A stretch of DNA of 64,000 nt from JADFQT01 sp965216025 (GTDB lineage: Bacteria > Chloroflexota > Dehalococcoidia > Lucifugimonadales > UBA3495). The translations under genes and the position numbers were made by a program. This document shows positions 46,850 to 55,797 of the stretch, one piece after another; positions within the stretch are counted from its first letter, which is position 1; the number at the start of each line of letters is the position of its first letter. The notes below the pieces were generated by a model, which saw nothing but the letters and a program-made list of their open reading frames with translations, searched no databases and had not been told where the DNA came from. Location: positions 124,001-188,000 of the forward strand of contig CBDCEX010000014.1 of assembly GCA_965216025.1 (NCBI GenBank). The letters are read 5' to 3'.

Positions 46850-46995
46850 AGGGGCTTTGCACAAATAATGTTTTTTAGTCTGATTTTTTGTGCAAGATTG
46901 CTCAAAAGTCGGTCCCTGTTGGATTCGGTGATTGGTGGACCGTAGTCCAAGGGTAGCTGGTTTGAGGAACTGAGGTTGTGAAGTGGACCCCGTTG

Positions 46996-47229
46996 TTAGG
47001 AGAGGATCGGGGTCCACTTCATGGTCACGATGATTGTCGGTTGGTCCTCGTTGACGTAGATCGGCATCGGTTGGCCTGTGACTGATCTTTACTGGGAGAC
47101 TCGGGCGGCACCGCCTGGACCGTTTCACTCAGGTACCCAGGGGGCCAGAACCATAAGGGCAGTAAGTACGACACCTATCGCCACCACACTGACAACCAGC
47201 CCCACGGACCGCCTCTTGTATCCCGCCAT
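46996..47229 (-). pseudogene. Small exported protein, frameshifted
   Basis: ATG 47229 opens MAGYKRRSVGLVVSVV then AIGVVLTALMVLAPWVP, a signal-anchor. The next stretch (SETVQAVPPESPSKDQSQ) and the end (PMPIYVNEDQPTIIVTMKW, stop) lie in two other frames. If joined it would be a ~75-residue secreted or anchored protein. The remaining ~400 bases to 47648 hold only short frames and a strong palindrome. Confidence 0.4.
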
Positions 47230-47412
47230 CACCCGGTGAGTTTCGTTGGCCGCTACTGTTGGACTCAGTTAACCCAATTTAACCGATATGAGTGGACACC
47301 TGAGAAAATTGCGAAATTCGGCCAGGTTGTGGTGTGTGGAGGATGCCGTAGTTGTGGATTATCCCGGGCAACGTGATAAAGCCTGCTGTCAGAGTGGGTG
47401 TCTGAAGATTGG

Positions 47413-47444
47413 GCCCGCCGCCGGAGCCGGCTCCGGCGGCGGGC
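47413..47444. terminator. Perfect 32-bp GC palindrome
   Basis: 16 bases starting GCCCGCCGCCGGAGCC are followed at once by their exact reverse complement, then GGGTTTATT. Without a loop it would form a cruciform, or a hairpin with a small forced loop. It could act as a terminator for either strand or as a recombination/repeat site. Confidence 0.5.
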
Positions 47445-47648
47445 GGGTTTATTGGTTTGGATCCGGTCATTGCCTCTACCCGGTCATCAGCAGCCACTTT
47501 GAAGGCCGTTGAAGTCTCGCAAGGTCTGGACGGCAGTCAGGGTGTTCGCGGGAGAGGATGCTAGCCTTCTGGTTACAGACAGGATAGGTGCCGGAGGCTG
47601 ATTCGAGGAGGTTGGAGAGGGGCATGGGGGGTGTCTCTTTCTCCGATT

Positions 47649-48542
47649 TTATGGTACCGGCTCCCATCCGGGACGTGAGTCTTCCACCAGCGCCAGCCTC
47701 TGCTGGAGGTCATCCAATCTGTGAATCAGAGGTTCCGCTTCTCTCGGATCGAAGAACCTGTCTATGTATGCCTTCGCGGCGTTGGTTGCAAAAAGGGCTG
47801 TTGGCCCGAACAATTTACCTTCGGTGTGGGTGTGATCCGGTTTCGGCTTGTATCCTGTGTCGCTCTTGTTGAGGTAATTCCTTATCAGGTCTGACCAACT
47901 ACCGTGGACCGCTTGGGAGGCCATGCTTTGGAAGATGGGGTAGCCTTCTTCCAGTCCGATCTCCGTCATTCTGTCTCGGTAGCTGCCACCCCAACTACCA
48001 GCTCTAGGATCTATCTCTTCGATCTTCATACCAGAATGCTCGCAGGTCCTTGTGATTGACTGGAGCATGTCTCGCTCTATCTCCAATTCCTGTCCGTTTC
48101 TGTTCGTGATGTTCTCCTGAATGATGTCGTAGAGTTCTCTCTCGCTCTTGAGTCCTACTTTGACAAATCTCTCAAACACGGGGTCATCATTTTTCTTTAG
48201 GAGGTATTGGAGGTCGATGCTTGACTCGAGTATGCACCGGTCGAGGATTTGAGTTGTTTCCCCATGCTCGACCTCCGACGATAATTTCAGGACAGACGCC
48301 ATGAGTTTCGAGGTCCTGCTTAGGAGGCCCATGCACACAGCTTGACTGCGGGTCATTGTGGATCCCGCAATTGTTTGGTAGAACGCGTTGGAGGTTACCC
48401 ATATTAGTCCTGTGGCTTCCCGGTACAGCGCGAAGCTTAGTCCTCCGAATTCATTCTTTTCTTGGCAGGCCCTTATCACTTCGTCGTTGACCTGAATGGC
48501 AGGTCCCACCCATTCTTCGATTTGGCTCTTTAATTCTGTCAT
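47649..48542 (-). CDS. DUF5677-like hypothetical protein
   Basis: 297 residues, almost entirely helical: AIQVNDEVIRACQEKNEFG, SRTSKLMASVLKLSSEVEHG, RCILESSIDLQYLLKK, YPIFQSMASQAVHGSWSDLI. The paired conserved Glu/His helices and the VHGSW motif resemble DUF5677, a family also found in mobile and defence-rich DNA. ATG 48542. No membrane segment. Function unknown. It lies 69 bases from the next minus-strand gene. Confidence 0.65.
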   Translation of the reverse strand: MTELKSQIEEWVGPAIQVNDEVIRACQEKNEFGGLSFALYREATGLIWVTSNAFYQTIAGSTMTRSQAVCMGLLSRTSKLMASVLKLSSEVEHGETTQILDRCILESSIDLQYLLKKNDDPVFERFVKVGLKSERELYDIIQENITNRNGQELEIERDMLQSITRTCEHSGMKIEEIDPRAGSWGGSYRDRMTEIGLEEGYPIFQSMASQAVHGSWSDLIRNYLNKSDTGYKPKPDHTHTEGKLFGPTALFATNAAKAYIDRFFDPREAEPLIHRLDDLQQRLALVEDSRPGWEPVP

Positions 48543-48610
48543 GATTCTCTGATTCCTGCCGTAGGAATCTTTTGTTGGTCGTTAGATCGGAAGCTGCGGT
48601 AGTCCCTGCA

Positions 48611-49219
48611 CTATTTCAACGGTCCGGAGGCTGATCCTTCATTGGGATCGTATTCGATCTGGTTGTCGATGGCGTCTTGGAAGCGGATCCGGAGTTGGTT
48701 AGCGTCATCGCTTTCCAAAACCGTGGACCGGTCCGCGTCTTTCGCCACATCCAACGGCAGGTTGCCCACGCCAGGAACCACCGTGTGCTCATCGCCCTCA
48801 GCGTTGGTGCGGGTTACGAAGAGATACGACTGCCCAGATTCCAATAGGTCCGGGTCGCCCGCGACGCGGTAGTGACCGCCGTCCGAGAAGTCCACCCCGT
48901 ACTGCACGACCGCCACCTGCTCGGGGAGCGTGCCCTTCAGGAACTCCAGAACAGTCACGGAGTAAAGCGTGTAAGGCTCGTCGTCCTTGTCCTCCACCTG
49001 GCTTGTCTTGGCATCAACCTGCCCGAACCAGACATTGTGAGAAATGTCGGCCAGCTTCTGGTCATCGTGGATGTCCGTCACATGAAGGGGATGACCCCCA
49101 ATCAGTGGGAACGATCCACCACTGGCGTACTGACCCACGGCGATCCCCAGGAGCGCCAAGGAAATGATTATGACGCTGATCCACGCCACGTGTTTCTTTC
49201 TGATGTTGATGCTCATCAT
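48611..49219 (-). CDS. Exported protein with N-terminal anchor
   Basis: 202 residues from ATG 49219. A signal/anchor helix (HVAWISVIIISLALLGIAVG) precedes an extracytoplasmic beta domain: NVWFGQVDAKTSQVEDKD, YSVTVLEFLKGTLPEQVAVV, GQSYLFVTR. This arrangement (exposure of a beta domain after a residue pair like WFGQV) parallels the N-terminal domain of the BsuPI lipoprotein at 16251-19744. The start overlaps the stop of the metzincin-like gene (ATGATG), so the two were translationally coupled. Confidence 0.7.
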   Translation of the reverse strand: MMSINIRKKHVAWISVIIISLALLGIAVGQYASGGSFPLIGGHPLHVTDIHDDQKLADISHNVWFGQVDAKTSQVEDKDDEPYTLYSVTVLEFLKGTLPEQVAVVQYGVDFSDGGHYRVAGDPDLLESGQSYLFVTRTNAEGDEHTVVPGVGNLPLDVAKDADRSTVLESDDANQLRIRFQDAIDNQIEYDPNEGSASGPLK

Positions 49220-49721
49220 TGGTTACCCCAGTGGTCGCGGTAGTCTTTCTTGTCGTGTGCGCCCAGCTCACACTGGTCCTGGACGGACGAGTGCATGACG
49301 AAGAGTGCGCCAGACGCTGGGCATGACCCCACTCGTGCATGGCAACGAACGCCTTCTTGCAATCACCGTAGTCGTCCATGTAATGCTCGTTGTAACGGAT
49401 GCGATCCTTCACGAACGGCCACCAATTGTAGTACCCGGCCCAAGTCACGTTCTGCTTGTTCACATCCTTCACCGCGAGGTCCGTGGACGTGTCAGAATTG
49501 TCGGGAGCAATTTCTACGCAACCGTTGCTCCCCTGGAGAGCCTCCCACTTCCGTTCTCCCGTCGTACGCGCCGTGTCGTACTGGGTCGATTCCTCGTAGC
49601 GAATCTCGCAGTCACCGTTTACGGAGTCGTACCACTCCTGGTCGTGAACAAGTGAGCGGTAGGGCACGGTTTTGTGGTGGGCATAGATGTGTGACTTTCC
49701 CATGAAATCCAGATACGGCAT
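49216..49721 (-). pseudogene. Metzincin-like zinc protease, frameshifted near the end
   Basis: YNEHYMDDYGDCKKAFVAMHE runs into HEWGHAQRLAHS, an HExxHxxxxxH zinc site in which the usual central Gly is Arg. In the same frame the product then turns to low-quality sequence, while another frame gives VMHSSVQDQCELGAHDKKD and a stop at 49216, with the Met that matches a Met-turn. One indel near 49285 would restore a ~165-residue protease. The native N-terminus is uncertain: the frame is open upstream of ATG 49721, without a clear signal peptide. Confidence 0.6.
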
Positions 49722-49934
49722 CGTGGAGCCTCCAGTGCAGGGTCTCCACAGATGATAGCAGGGTTTTAAGCGAAAATTGCTTGCTGAACAGCGTCACCGA
49801 GACGGAGCAGCGAATCCAAGACGCTATCTGGAAAGTTTGGCAAGGATAAATTAACCCGAAGGCCTATCTGCAAACTCCAGGCCGCTAATGTCGAAATCAG
49901 CAACGCTGCCGACGGATTTATCCTCGCCCGGGAG

Positions 49935-50271
49935 TTTTGCAATTTTCTCACCGCCTCAGGCTGTTTGTGCTGCCGCCGCGGGCGCACATACTGCGCCACC
50001 GTCGAGTAGCTGCCCTGGTACCCCAGGGCCCGGACCTCTCGATCCAACACCCGGCAATTCTCCAGCCCTTCCCCCATCCGCCGGTCGATATGCTCGGCGT
50101 AGGGGTCCAGCTTCGACCCCCGCGGCCGCCGCCGCATGGCCTCCGGCGACTTCAGAACCTGCCCCTGCGCAGGCAGGGGTATCGGCGTACCGTGTTGCGG
50201 GACACGTCCAGCTCCTGGGCAATCCCCCGAATCGAACGGCCAGCGCCTTTCATTTCGTAGATCTCTTTCAT
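49935..50271 (-). pseudogene. IS21-family IstA N-terminal remnant
   Basis: ATG 50271 begins KEIYEMKGAGRSIRGIAQEL, DVSRNTVRRY in one frame. A second frame continues SPEAMRRRPRGSKLDPYAEH, RRMGEGLENCRVLDREVRAL, GYQGSYSTVAQYVRPRR. This is the HTH portion of IstA with a frameshift near 50180. The integrase core and istB are absent. Confidence 0.75.
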
Positions 50272-50475
50272 TTGTCCCACCTTCAGCAATGTGTTTCACG
50301 CACCTCCGCAGAGTGTCTGCGGATGATGCCACCACCGAAGCTGCAAGTGAATTGGGACGTAGGTGAGTCCAGAAGGGCTAGGGCTGAGAATGCTCAGAAC
50401 TGGACAAGAATCTCACCTTGAGAGGCCGGAGGCTCGTGAGGCCTACCGGACTCGGCTATCTGACCCCTCGTAGTA

Positions 50476-50754
50476 GAACCTCCCAGCGAAAAGTTCGCAA
50501 TTCGGTATGCCCCGGCCCACCAAACTGGACAAAATCGAGAACCTTCATTCAACGGACACAATAGCAACGGAAAACTCAGGTACTCGTGGGCGGCCGATTT
50601 GGGTCCATTCAAGCCAGGTCGGTAAAGCGGACTCAAAATGGGTGTGTCACGTCGTTCCCGCGTACCCGAACGTATCACTAGGCCCGATGAACGGTTCGAT
50701 TCTTCTCAGGTGGGCCTACACGTACCGAATTGCGAACTTTTCGCTGGGAGGTCC
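50476..50754. repeat. 279-bp MITE with ~46-bp terminal inverted repeats
   Basis: The left arm starts GAACCTCCCAGCGAAAAGTT; the right arm ends with the inverse AACTTTTCGCTGGGAGGTCC. The match continues inward through CGCAATTCGGTA and GGCCCACC with a few mismatches. A solo or decayed arm is at 21852. The interior is non-coding. No target duplication is obvious. Confidence 0.8.
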
Positions 50755-50832
50755 CCATCTAAGGAATCGGCTAGGGCAAGCGACAGGTCGTCAGTCCAAG
50801 CCAACCTCCGGCCCACCGATAGACGACACACT

Positions 50833-51480
50833 CTATGCGAACAGCTCTTCATCCCTCATCAGTTGTTCCCTAATGGAAGCTTCGGCACTCTCGGCTAGCC
50901 AGGCATAAAAGCTGGATGTGGGTGAACCTGCGTCAAATCTGCCAGCAACCGCCGAAGCTTGGTCCCTTAAGGCCACATCCTCGGGCATGGGTTGTCCGGG
51001 CGTTCCCGAGCGAGTCCCAGACAGTGCGCTGCTCGACAGACTACCGCTCACGCTTTGGTAGCAGTCATAGCTTGCCGCATAAGCACGCTCCAGCAGGTTT
51101 GACGTAAATCCTACGTGCTTGAAGACGAAGGGTGGACCCGCGCCCAAGACTAGGAAAGCAGCTGACCTGATTCTGTCAGCAATCCCAGAGTTGATCCATT
51201 CATTTAACACCTTCAGACTCGCAGACGACTCGAAGCCCGCCGAGACATCTCGGAACAGTTGCGATAACCAATGTCTGACAGACCACCCAGGTTCAAGCGA
51301 TGCGTCGCGAATTTCTCGTAGGATGTTTTCCTGGTCGGGGCTCGTGGCTAAACCAATGAGTTGATCCTGAAAGCCGAGGCTGGGGAGTGCGCTATATCTA
51401 ATCCCCCGATTACCCGTTTTCCTGATCCGAGTCAGTAGGAGCCCTAGTATTACAACGACGGATTGCCATATATGGTGTCT
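50833..51480 (-). CDS. Hypothetical protein, start not found
   Basis: The frame is open from about 51490 to the stop at 50833. Protein-like sequence extends well upstream of the first GTG (51210): VVVILGLLLTRIRKTGNRGI, LPSLGFQDQLIGLATSPDQE, HWLSQLFRDVSAGFESSASL, then LNEWINSGIADRIRSAAF and FKHVGFTSNLLERAYAASYD. No ATG/GTG/TTG with a ribosome-binding site is visible near the beginning, so the 5' end is probably lost. Family unknown. Confidence 0.45.
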   Translation of the reverse strand, partial: RHHIWQSVVVILGLLLTRIRKTGNRGIRYSALPSLGFQDQLIGLATSPDQENILREIRDASLEPGWSVRHWLSQLFRDVSAGFESSASLKVLNEWINSGIADRIRSAAFLVLGAGPPFVFKHVGFTSNLLERAYAASYDCYQSVSGSLSSSALSGTRSGTPGQPMPEDVALRDQASAVAGRFDAGSPTSSFYAWLAESAEASIREQLMRDEELFA

Positions 51481-51594
51481 AACCTCTTCCTATTCGGCCA
51501 CGAGCGAGCTATCGCGGTAGGTTCATGGCAGTACCTTCTCAGGTTCAAATTGGTAGTAAAAATCACTCTGCCACATAAACTGTCGTTGTAATAC

Positions 51595-51742
51595 TAAACT
51601 AATACCAAGGTGAAATGCGCATATCGGGGAAGCTAGTCGGCGGCCCAGGACCGCTTTCCAATTACAAAGGAAGAACCTCACCGTGGCGCCTAAGCCAACC
51701 TGCAGCGCCTACAAATGTAGATTCCACCTTGGTATTGGTTTA
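51595..51742. repeat. IS630-related MITE, copy B (148 bp)
   Basis: TA-bounded; starts TAAACTAATACCAAGGTG and ends CCACCTTGGTATTGGTTTA. The ends match copy A (39712-39861), including the inner GAAAT-CGCAT and CAAATGTAGATT stretches. The interior differs. Confidence 0.8.
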
Positions 51743-51746
51743 GGCA

Positions 51747-51943
51747 CTCTCTTGCGTAAGAAGCTGGAGAACTCGGCTGAGTTCGAGGAGGATTTCGAGG
51801 ACTTTGCTGCTCGGCGCCTAGGCATCGACACTCCGCCGCCGCTGCATGAACAGCATCAGGCCGCCGCGCGGACGCTCCTTACCGAGATCGGGTTCCGGGC
51901 GGATCGGTTCGCCAAGCCGGCAGGCTGGACGGCATGCGGATGA
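51747..51943 (+). pseudogene. C-terminal fragment of an unknown protein
   Basis: Immediately after MITE B the frame reads TLLRKKLENSAEFEEDFEDF, AARRLGIDTPPPLHEQHQAA and ARTLLTEIGFRADRFAK to a stop at 51943. Helical and charged, with no native start, so the MITE may have been inserted within the gene. Family not recognised. Confidence 0.35.
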
Positions 51944-51995
51944 GCCGAGCCACAGGCCATGCGATGTGATGCCGTGACTGCTCTCTCCCGTTCAA

Positions 51996-52130
51996 TCTTC
52001 AGTTGGCTGGACAGCAATGGGGCGCGAGCGGAAAGCGGTTCTGGGGTTCGTCTCGGCGTTGAACGAGCCGGGAGCACTCGACGAGATGGGCATCGGCAGG
52101 ATCCGCGACACGATCGCGGACAGGGCGCCC
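51996..52130 (+). pseudogene. DUF6361-like N-terminal remnant
   Basis: GRERKAVLGFVSALNEPGAL and DEMGIGRIRDTIADRA resemble the start of DUF6361 proteins (an ...EPGxxDELGIGxIRDAxAD... block). The sequence then breaks into another frame (EELQAALLPLLEVIGELSAR), which may derive from an IS110-like transposase. Both identifications are tentative. Confidence 0.35.
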
Positions 52131-52244
52131 ACGTCCCTGAGGAACTGCAGGCGGCGCTGCTGCCGCTGCTCGAGGTAATCGGCGAACTCAGCGCCCGCAT
52201 CGCCGCCACAGCCGGATGTGCGTTCAGATATCAAGACTGAGACG

Positions 52245-53377
52245 CTAAAGCCGCCTCGCGAATCGCATTAGCTCCTCGTGGTTGGGGAAGTCGCCTACCA
52301 TCACCTCGACGAGTGACGTCAACGACATAGTCCCACCACCGCCACCCAGGCCCAATTCTCAAGGGCGCTCCACCAGCGTGCATGGCCGACCCCTTCGAGC
52401 GAAATCCGATGCGGGCGCCGGAAAGATCGCCGCCACCGCGTTGCCAAATGGCGCGAAAGATCGCCGCCACCGCGTTGCCAAATGGCGCGGTCCGATGGCC
52501 CGGTCGGATAGAGCGTCGCAGCGATTTCTGTCAGCTCGGTAGGCTTGGCCTCAGTCGGCGCCGATTCTGACGACAGTCGGATATCGAGCGCCAACAGCTC
52601 GAATGCGAAGGCGGCGGCATTGGCTGCCGCCAGGTCTTGCCCACCCTGTTCGTCGGTACGGGACTTGTCGTCGAGCAGGTCGGAGATCCCCCGGACGGCG
52701 ATCGTAGCAGCACTCTCGTGTTGGGCGACGGCAAGCAACACGCCAAAATCCTCCATCGCCAGTGCGACGGCATCGCTGAACGACTGGCGGATCGCGATCG
52801 CGAGAGTCGATTGCCCATCGGCTACGACCTTTTCTACGATTGCGAGTGGTGATACCAGCGCACGGGCCTGCTCGCCGTTGAGTCGCTTTGCGTCTCCCGC
52901 AAGCCCGCGCCGCCGCCACGTCCCGTTCGCAACGACCCCTCTCGCAGTCTGGACGAGCCTGTTGGAGACGGGACCGAAGTCGGGCCGGGGCCGCGCGACA
53001 ACGCGACCGGCGCCGCCCGCTGTTTGCTCGGCCTCGATTCTCCCTGGCTCGACCCAGTAGACCTTCCTCGATGCAACTACATCGCCGATGCCGACGTCCT
53101 TCACGCCTCCCGCGATCCCGATGACCACCACGGTTTCTGGACCCAAGTCCCGAAGCGCAGCAGATGTAGCAGTGGACGCGTGAACGTTACCCGCTCCCGT
53201 CTCGATGACAGCGACGGTCACATCGGTGCCGTCACTCTCGAAGACGCCGAGATCCCCAGTCGTCGTCCCCGACCTCATAACATGCACATCACTCAGATGT
53301 CGCAGGACTGATTCACGCTCCACCGCGAGCGCCGTCACGATGAGGACGTCCGCGCGACGAGTGGTTTCTGCGTTCAA
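52245..53377 (-). pseudogene. Nucleoside-phosphorylase-like effector with a broken EAD1 domain
   Basis: TTG 53377 overlaps the GAP1 stop (TTGA). The ~260-residue body is a PNP/UDP-phosphorylase-MTAN fold: VLIVTALAVERESVLRHL, ETGAGNVHASTATSAALRDL, VVVIGIAGGVKDVGIGDVV. The purine/ribose site is in ALAMEDFGVLLA and the catalytic Asp in IAVRGISDLLDDKS. It would cleave or phosphorolyse a nucleoside or nucleotide. The C-terminus is an EAD1-type domain (LYPTGPSDRAIWQRGGGD). A 34-bp tandem duplication (about 52417-52484 region) and further indels scatter its remainder over three frames: GVGHARWWSALE, then GGGGGTMSLTSLVEVMVGDF and PNHEELMRFARRL with stop at 52245. The enzyme core is intact. Confidence 0.75.
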
Positions 53378-55797
53378 AGGTGTCTCCGCAGTCGCCTGAG
53401 ATCCTTCCGGTCGTAGTCCTCGATCATGACGTCCAGCATGACTGACAGCGCCGGTGCCCCACGTACCCGTGTAGCGATCGCGTCCGCCGCTAAGCTCCAT
53501 CGTTCACGCGGCGTCGGTGCCTCGGGCAGATCGGTCGGGTCGCCACCTGAACGCGCCCACAGATTCCGGTCCATCGGTCCCTTGCTGTACAGCTTGACCA
53601 TGAGTTCGTGCGCGAGATGCTGGATTTCATCGGCTGTGGGAGTCACTCTTCGGACACGGAGCATGAAAGTCATTCGATCACTGAGACTGAGGAGCACTGA
53701 AGCTATGGTAGCTGCCGGACGGAGATCGGGACGGTTCTTAGCGCGTTTGGCTAGATTCTTCGCGACCTCCTTGAGCTCTCGAGAGACCACAAGGTGCCCC
53801 AGCCGACTCGAACAGTCTGCTGGCAGCTTCGGACCCTTTGTGACCGCCAAGACAGTTTCCGAAGTAACGTGATCGGCTAGCTGCTCGAGTACGTCAACGG
53901 CTCTGTCCACCCCGAGCAGAGCAATGGCCTCCAAGTTTTCTGGACGCAGTATTGCGACGATAAGGTCCGGTTCGAGCGAGGCCAACTGATCCGTCGGTGA
54001 GAGTGCAAGGGCGCGGGCGGTGCGTTCGAGGAACCTGTCACGTATCCCGAGCGGCAGATACTCCCAAACCCTTGCTCGTCGCGGGTAACCGGACAGGTCC
54101 GCTCCGTCGCTCTCGGCTGCAGCATTGAGAAGACGGTCAGAAACCGATTCGCCCTCCATGAGTGCGCCCAGCAACTGTGAGACCGCCTCAGCGGCTGGCG
54201 CCACCGACCAGGGATCCGCACCAGCCTCAATGGCAGATAGCCAGACCGCTCGCCAGGTTGGGTCGGCGACCCGAGCAGGCTGGAGGAGCGCAGGATCTTG
54301 CGCGACCAACTGCCCTGCCACCTGGAGCAGCGCCGCGTCTGGGAGAGCCAGCGCCGCATCGACCGTCCCCGATGGACCGACGCGGGAGGCGAGCATGTCG
54401 TCGCTGATCGAGCTGCGCCCCGCGATCTGTGCGTGGTTACGCCATGCAAGGATTGGATCGGCGATATCGCAACAGACAGCGTGAGTCATCGGCCACCCCT
54501 GTCGCAGACTTGTCTCGGATAGCCACGCGGGGGTCGTGCGCGAGGGAGCCCAAGTCGAGAGGTGGAGGTCGAGGTCGCCTTGATCAGTACATGCGTCTGC
54601 AAGCCAGTCAAAAGTCTCCTGCTGATCTCGGTCGGCGAGATTGGTGAGACGCGCCTTCGTCGATACGGGGTCGTGGCGCGCTGCATCCATCAAGGCTATG
54701 GCTAACGTACGCGACCACTCGTCAACGGTTGCCCCGCGGGCGGCGTCAACCGCGGCAGTGAGATCGTCGATCGCACCTGAGTCAGCGATCCCTCGCACGG
54801 CCCAACTCGACAGCAGATCGGGGAGGTCAGGGCCGCTTGGATAAGCCTGCACGGGGAACGTCCTGAGGCCTCGGACGTGCGCGAACCCAGCGGCAGCCGT
54901 CACCTGGGAGATCCGGGCGACGACAGCAGTCTTGAGATCGGCTCCTTGCTCCTGATCGGGCGCCAAAGCGGCGAGCAGGTGTGTGAATCCGCGGAGTCGT
55001 TCATCCACTAGATCATCAAGCTCAGCGCAGAAGTCCGCAGCCTCGACCAGACGCGTCCACTCGACTAGGGTTGGTTGCTCGATAGCCAGACGGGACGCCA
55101 GCTCGACGGCGCGATCCGACTCGAGACGTAGGGCCGCAGCAGCGGTCCGGCCCGCCGCCGGCGGCTCCGAAGGATTGACAACGGGCCACGTATCAAAGCG
55201 CTGGCGCGACTCAGCAGGCGCAGTGAACACCATGAGCTGCTGACTCGCATCATCGATCGGGTACGGAATGATGCCCGGGTGCCAGACCATCCCGAAGACA
55301 AGCCGGCGCCGGTCCTCAGGCGCCAGAGCATCCCAGAGTGCGGCGACCATCCCAGAGAAGCCGGCTTGGCCCAGCCATACAGCTTTGCCGCTCGTTGCCA
55401 ATGCGTCGATCACGCCCGCGAGCCCAGCAGGCGGGGCCTCTGGCGCGGCCGAATCTGTGGCGCTCACACGGGTCTGTTCAACGTCCGGCTCTCGGGCCGA
55501 GTGGTCAAGCAAAGGCCGCAGGCTGTGCCGATAGATGTCCGTGCCTGCGACGATGACTGTGGTCGAAACCATGCCCGCACGTTCCGCCGCAGGGTCCGGT
55601 CGCGTGTAACGCACCACATAGTGATCAGAGACCGGGAAACCCGCATGGAAGGGCTGCCAAGCCTCCGGGGGCCCAGACGGTAGGTCGGTGTACCATTGGA
55701 TCGCTCGGAGGACTTCGTTCGGTATACCCGAGTGTTTCTGCAGCTCGTGCGAGCCGTCGACATTCCCGAACCTCGCGACGCCGAACTCGCCGATCAC
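53374..55797 (-). CDS. GAP1-like GTPase-associated protein with C-terminal EAD1-type domain
   Basis: GTG 55797 overlaps the upstream GTPase stop (GTGA). 807 residues. The N-terminus (FGVARFGNVDGSHELQKHSG, WQPFHAGFPVSDHYVVRYT, DPAAERAGMVSTTVIV) matches the GAP1-N2 style. A long all-alpha middle (about 180-700) fits GAP1-M-like sequence. Residues about 721-807 form an EAD1-type effector-associated domain: LYSKGPMDRNLWARSGGDP, RERWSLAADAI, and MLDVMIEDYDRKDLRRLRR. It is proposed as the scaffold between the GTPases and the EAD1-bearing phosphorylase. No membrane segment. Domain names rest on recognition by eye. Confidence 0.75.
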   Translation of the reverse strand: MIGEFGVARFGNVDGSHELQKHSGIPNEVLRAIQWYTDLPSGPPEAWQPFHAGFPVSDHYVVRYTRPDPAAERAGMVSTTVIVAGTDIYRHSLRPLLDHSAREPDVEQTRVSATDSAAPEAPPAGLAGVIDALATSGKAVWLGQAGFSGMVAALWDALAPEDRRRLVFGMVWHPGIIPYPIDDASQQLMVFTAPAESRQRFDTWPVVNPSEPPAAGRTAAAALRLESDRAVELASRLAIEQPTLVEWTRLVEAADFCAELDDLVDERLRGFTHLLAALAPDQEQGADLKTAVVARISQVTAAAGFAHVRGLRTFPVQAYPSGPDLPDLLSSWAVRGIADSGAIDDLTAAVDAARGATVDEWSRTLAIALMDAARHDPVSTKARLTNLADRDQQETFDWLADACTDQGDLDLHLSTWAPSRTTPAWLSETSLRQGWPMTHAVCCDIADPILAWRNHAQIAGRSSISDDMLASRVGPSGTVDAALALPDAALLQVAGQLVAQDPALLQPARVADPTWRAVWLSAIEAGADPWSVAPAAEAVSQLLGALMEGESVSDRLLNAAAESDGADLSGYPRRARVWEYLPLGIRDRFLERTARALALSPTDQLASLEPDLIVAILRPENLEAIALLGVDRAVDVLEQLADHVTSETVLAVTKGPKLPADCSSRLGHLVVSRELKEVAKNLAKRAKNRPDLRPAATIASVLLSLSDRMTFMLRVRRVTPTADEIQHLAHELMVKLYSKGPMDRNLWARSGGDPTDLPEAPTPRERWSLAADAIATRVRGAPALSVMLDVMIEDYDRKDLRRLRRHL

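Noticed and set aside
52996..53377. Phosphorylase-like protein as an ordinary MTA/SAH nucleosidase of metabolism
   Set aside because: Its coupling by TTGA to GAP1 and its EAD1-type tail argue for an effector role, although the catalytic fold alone cannot distinguish the two.
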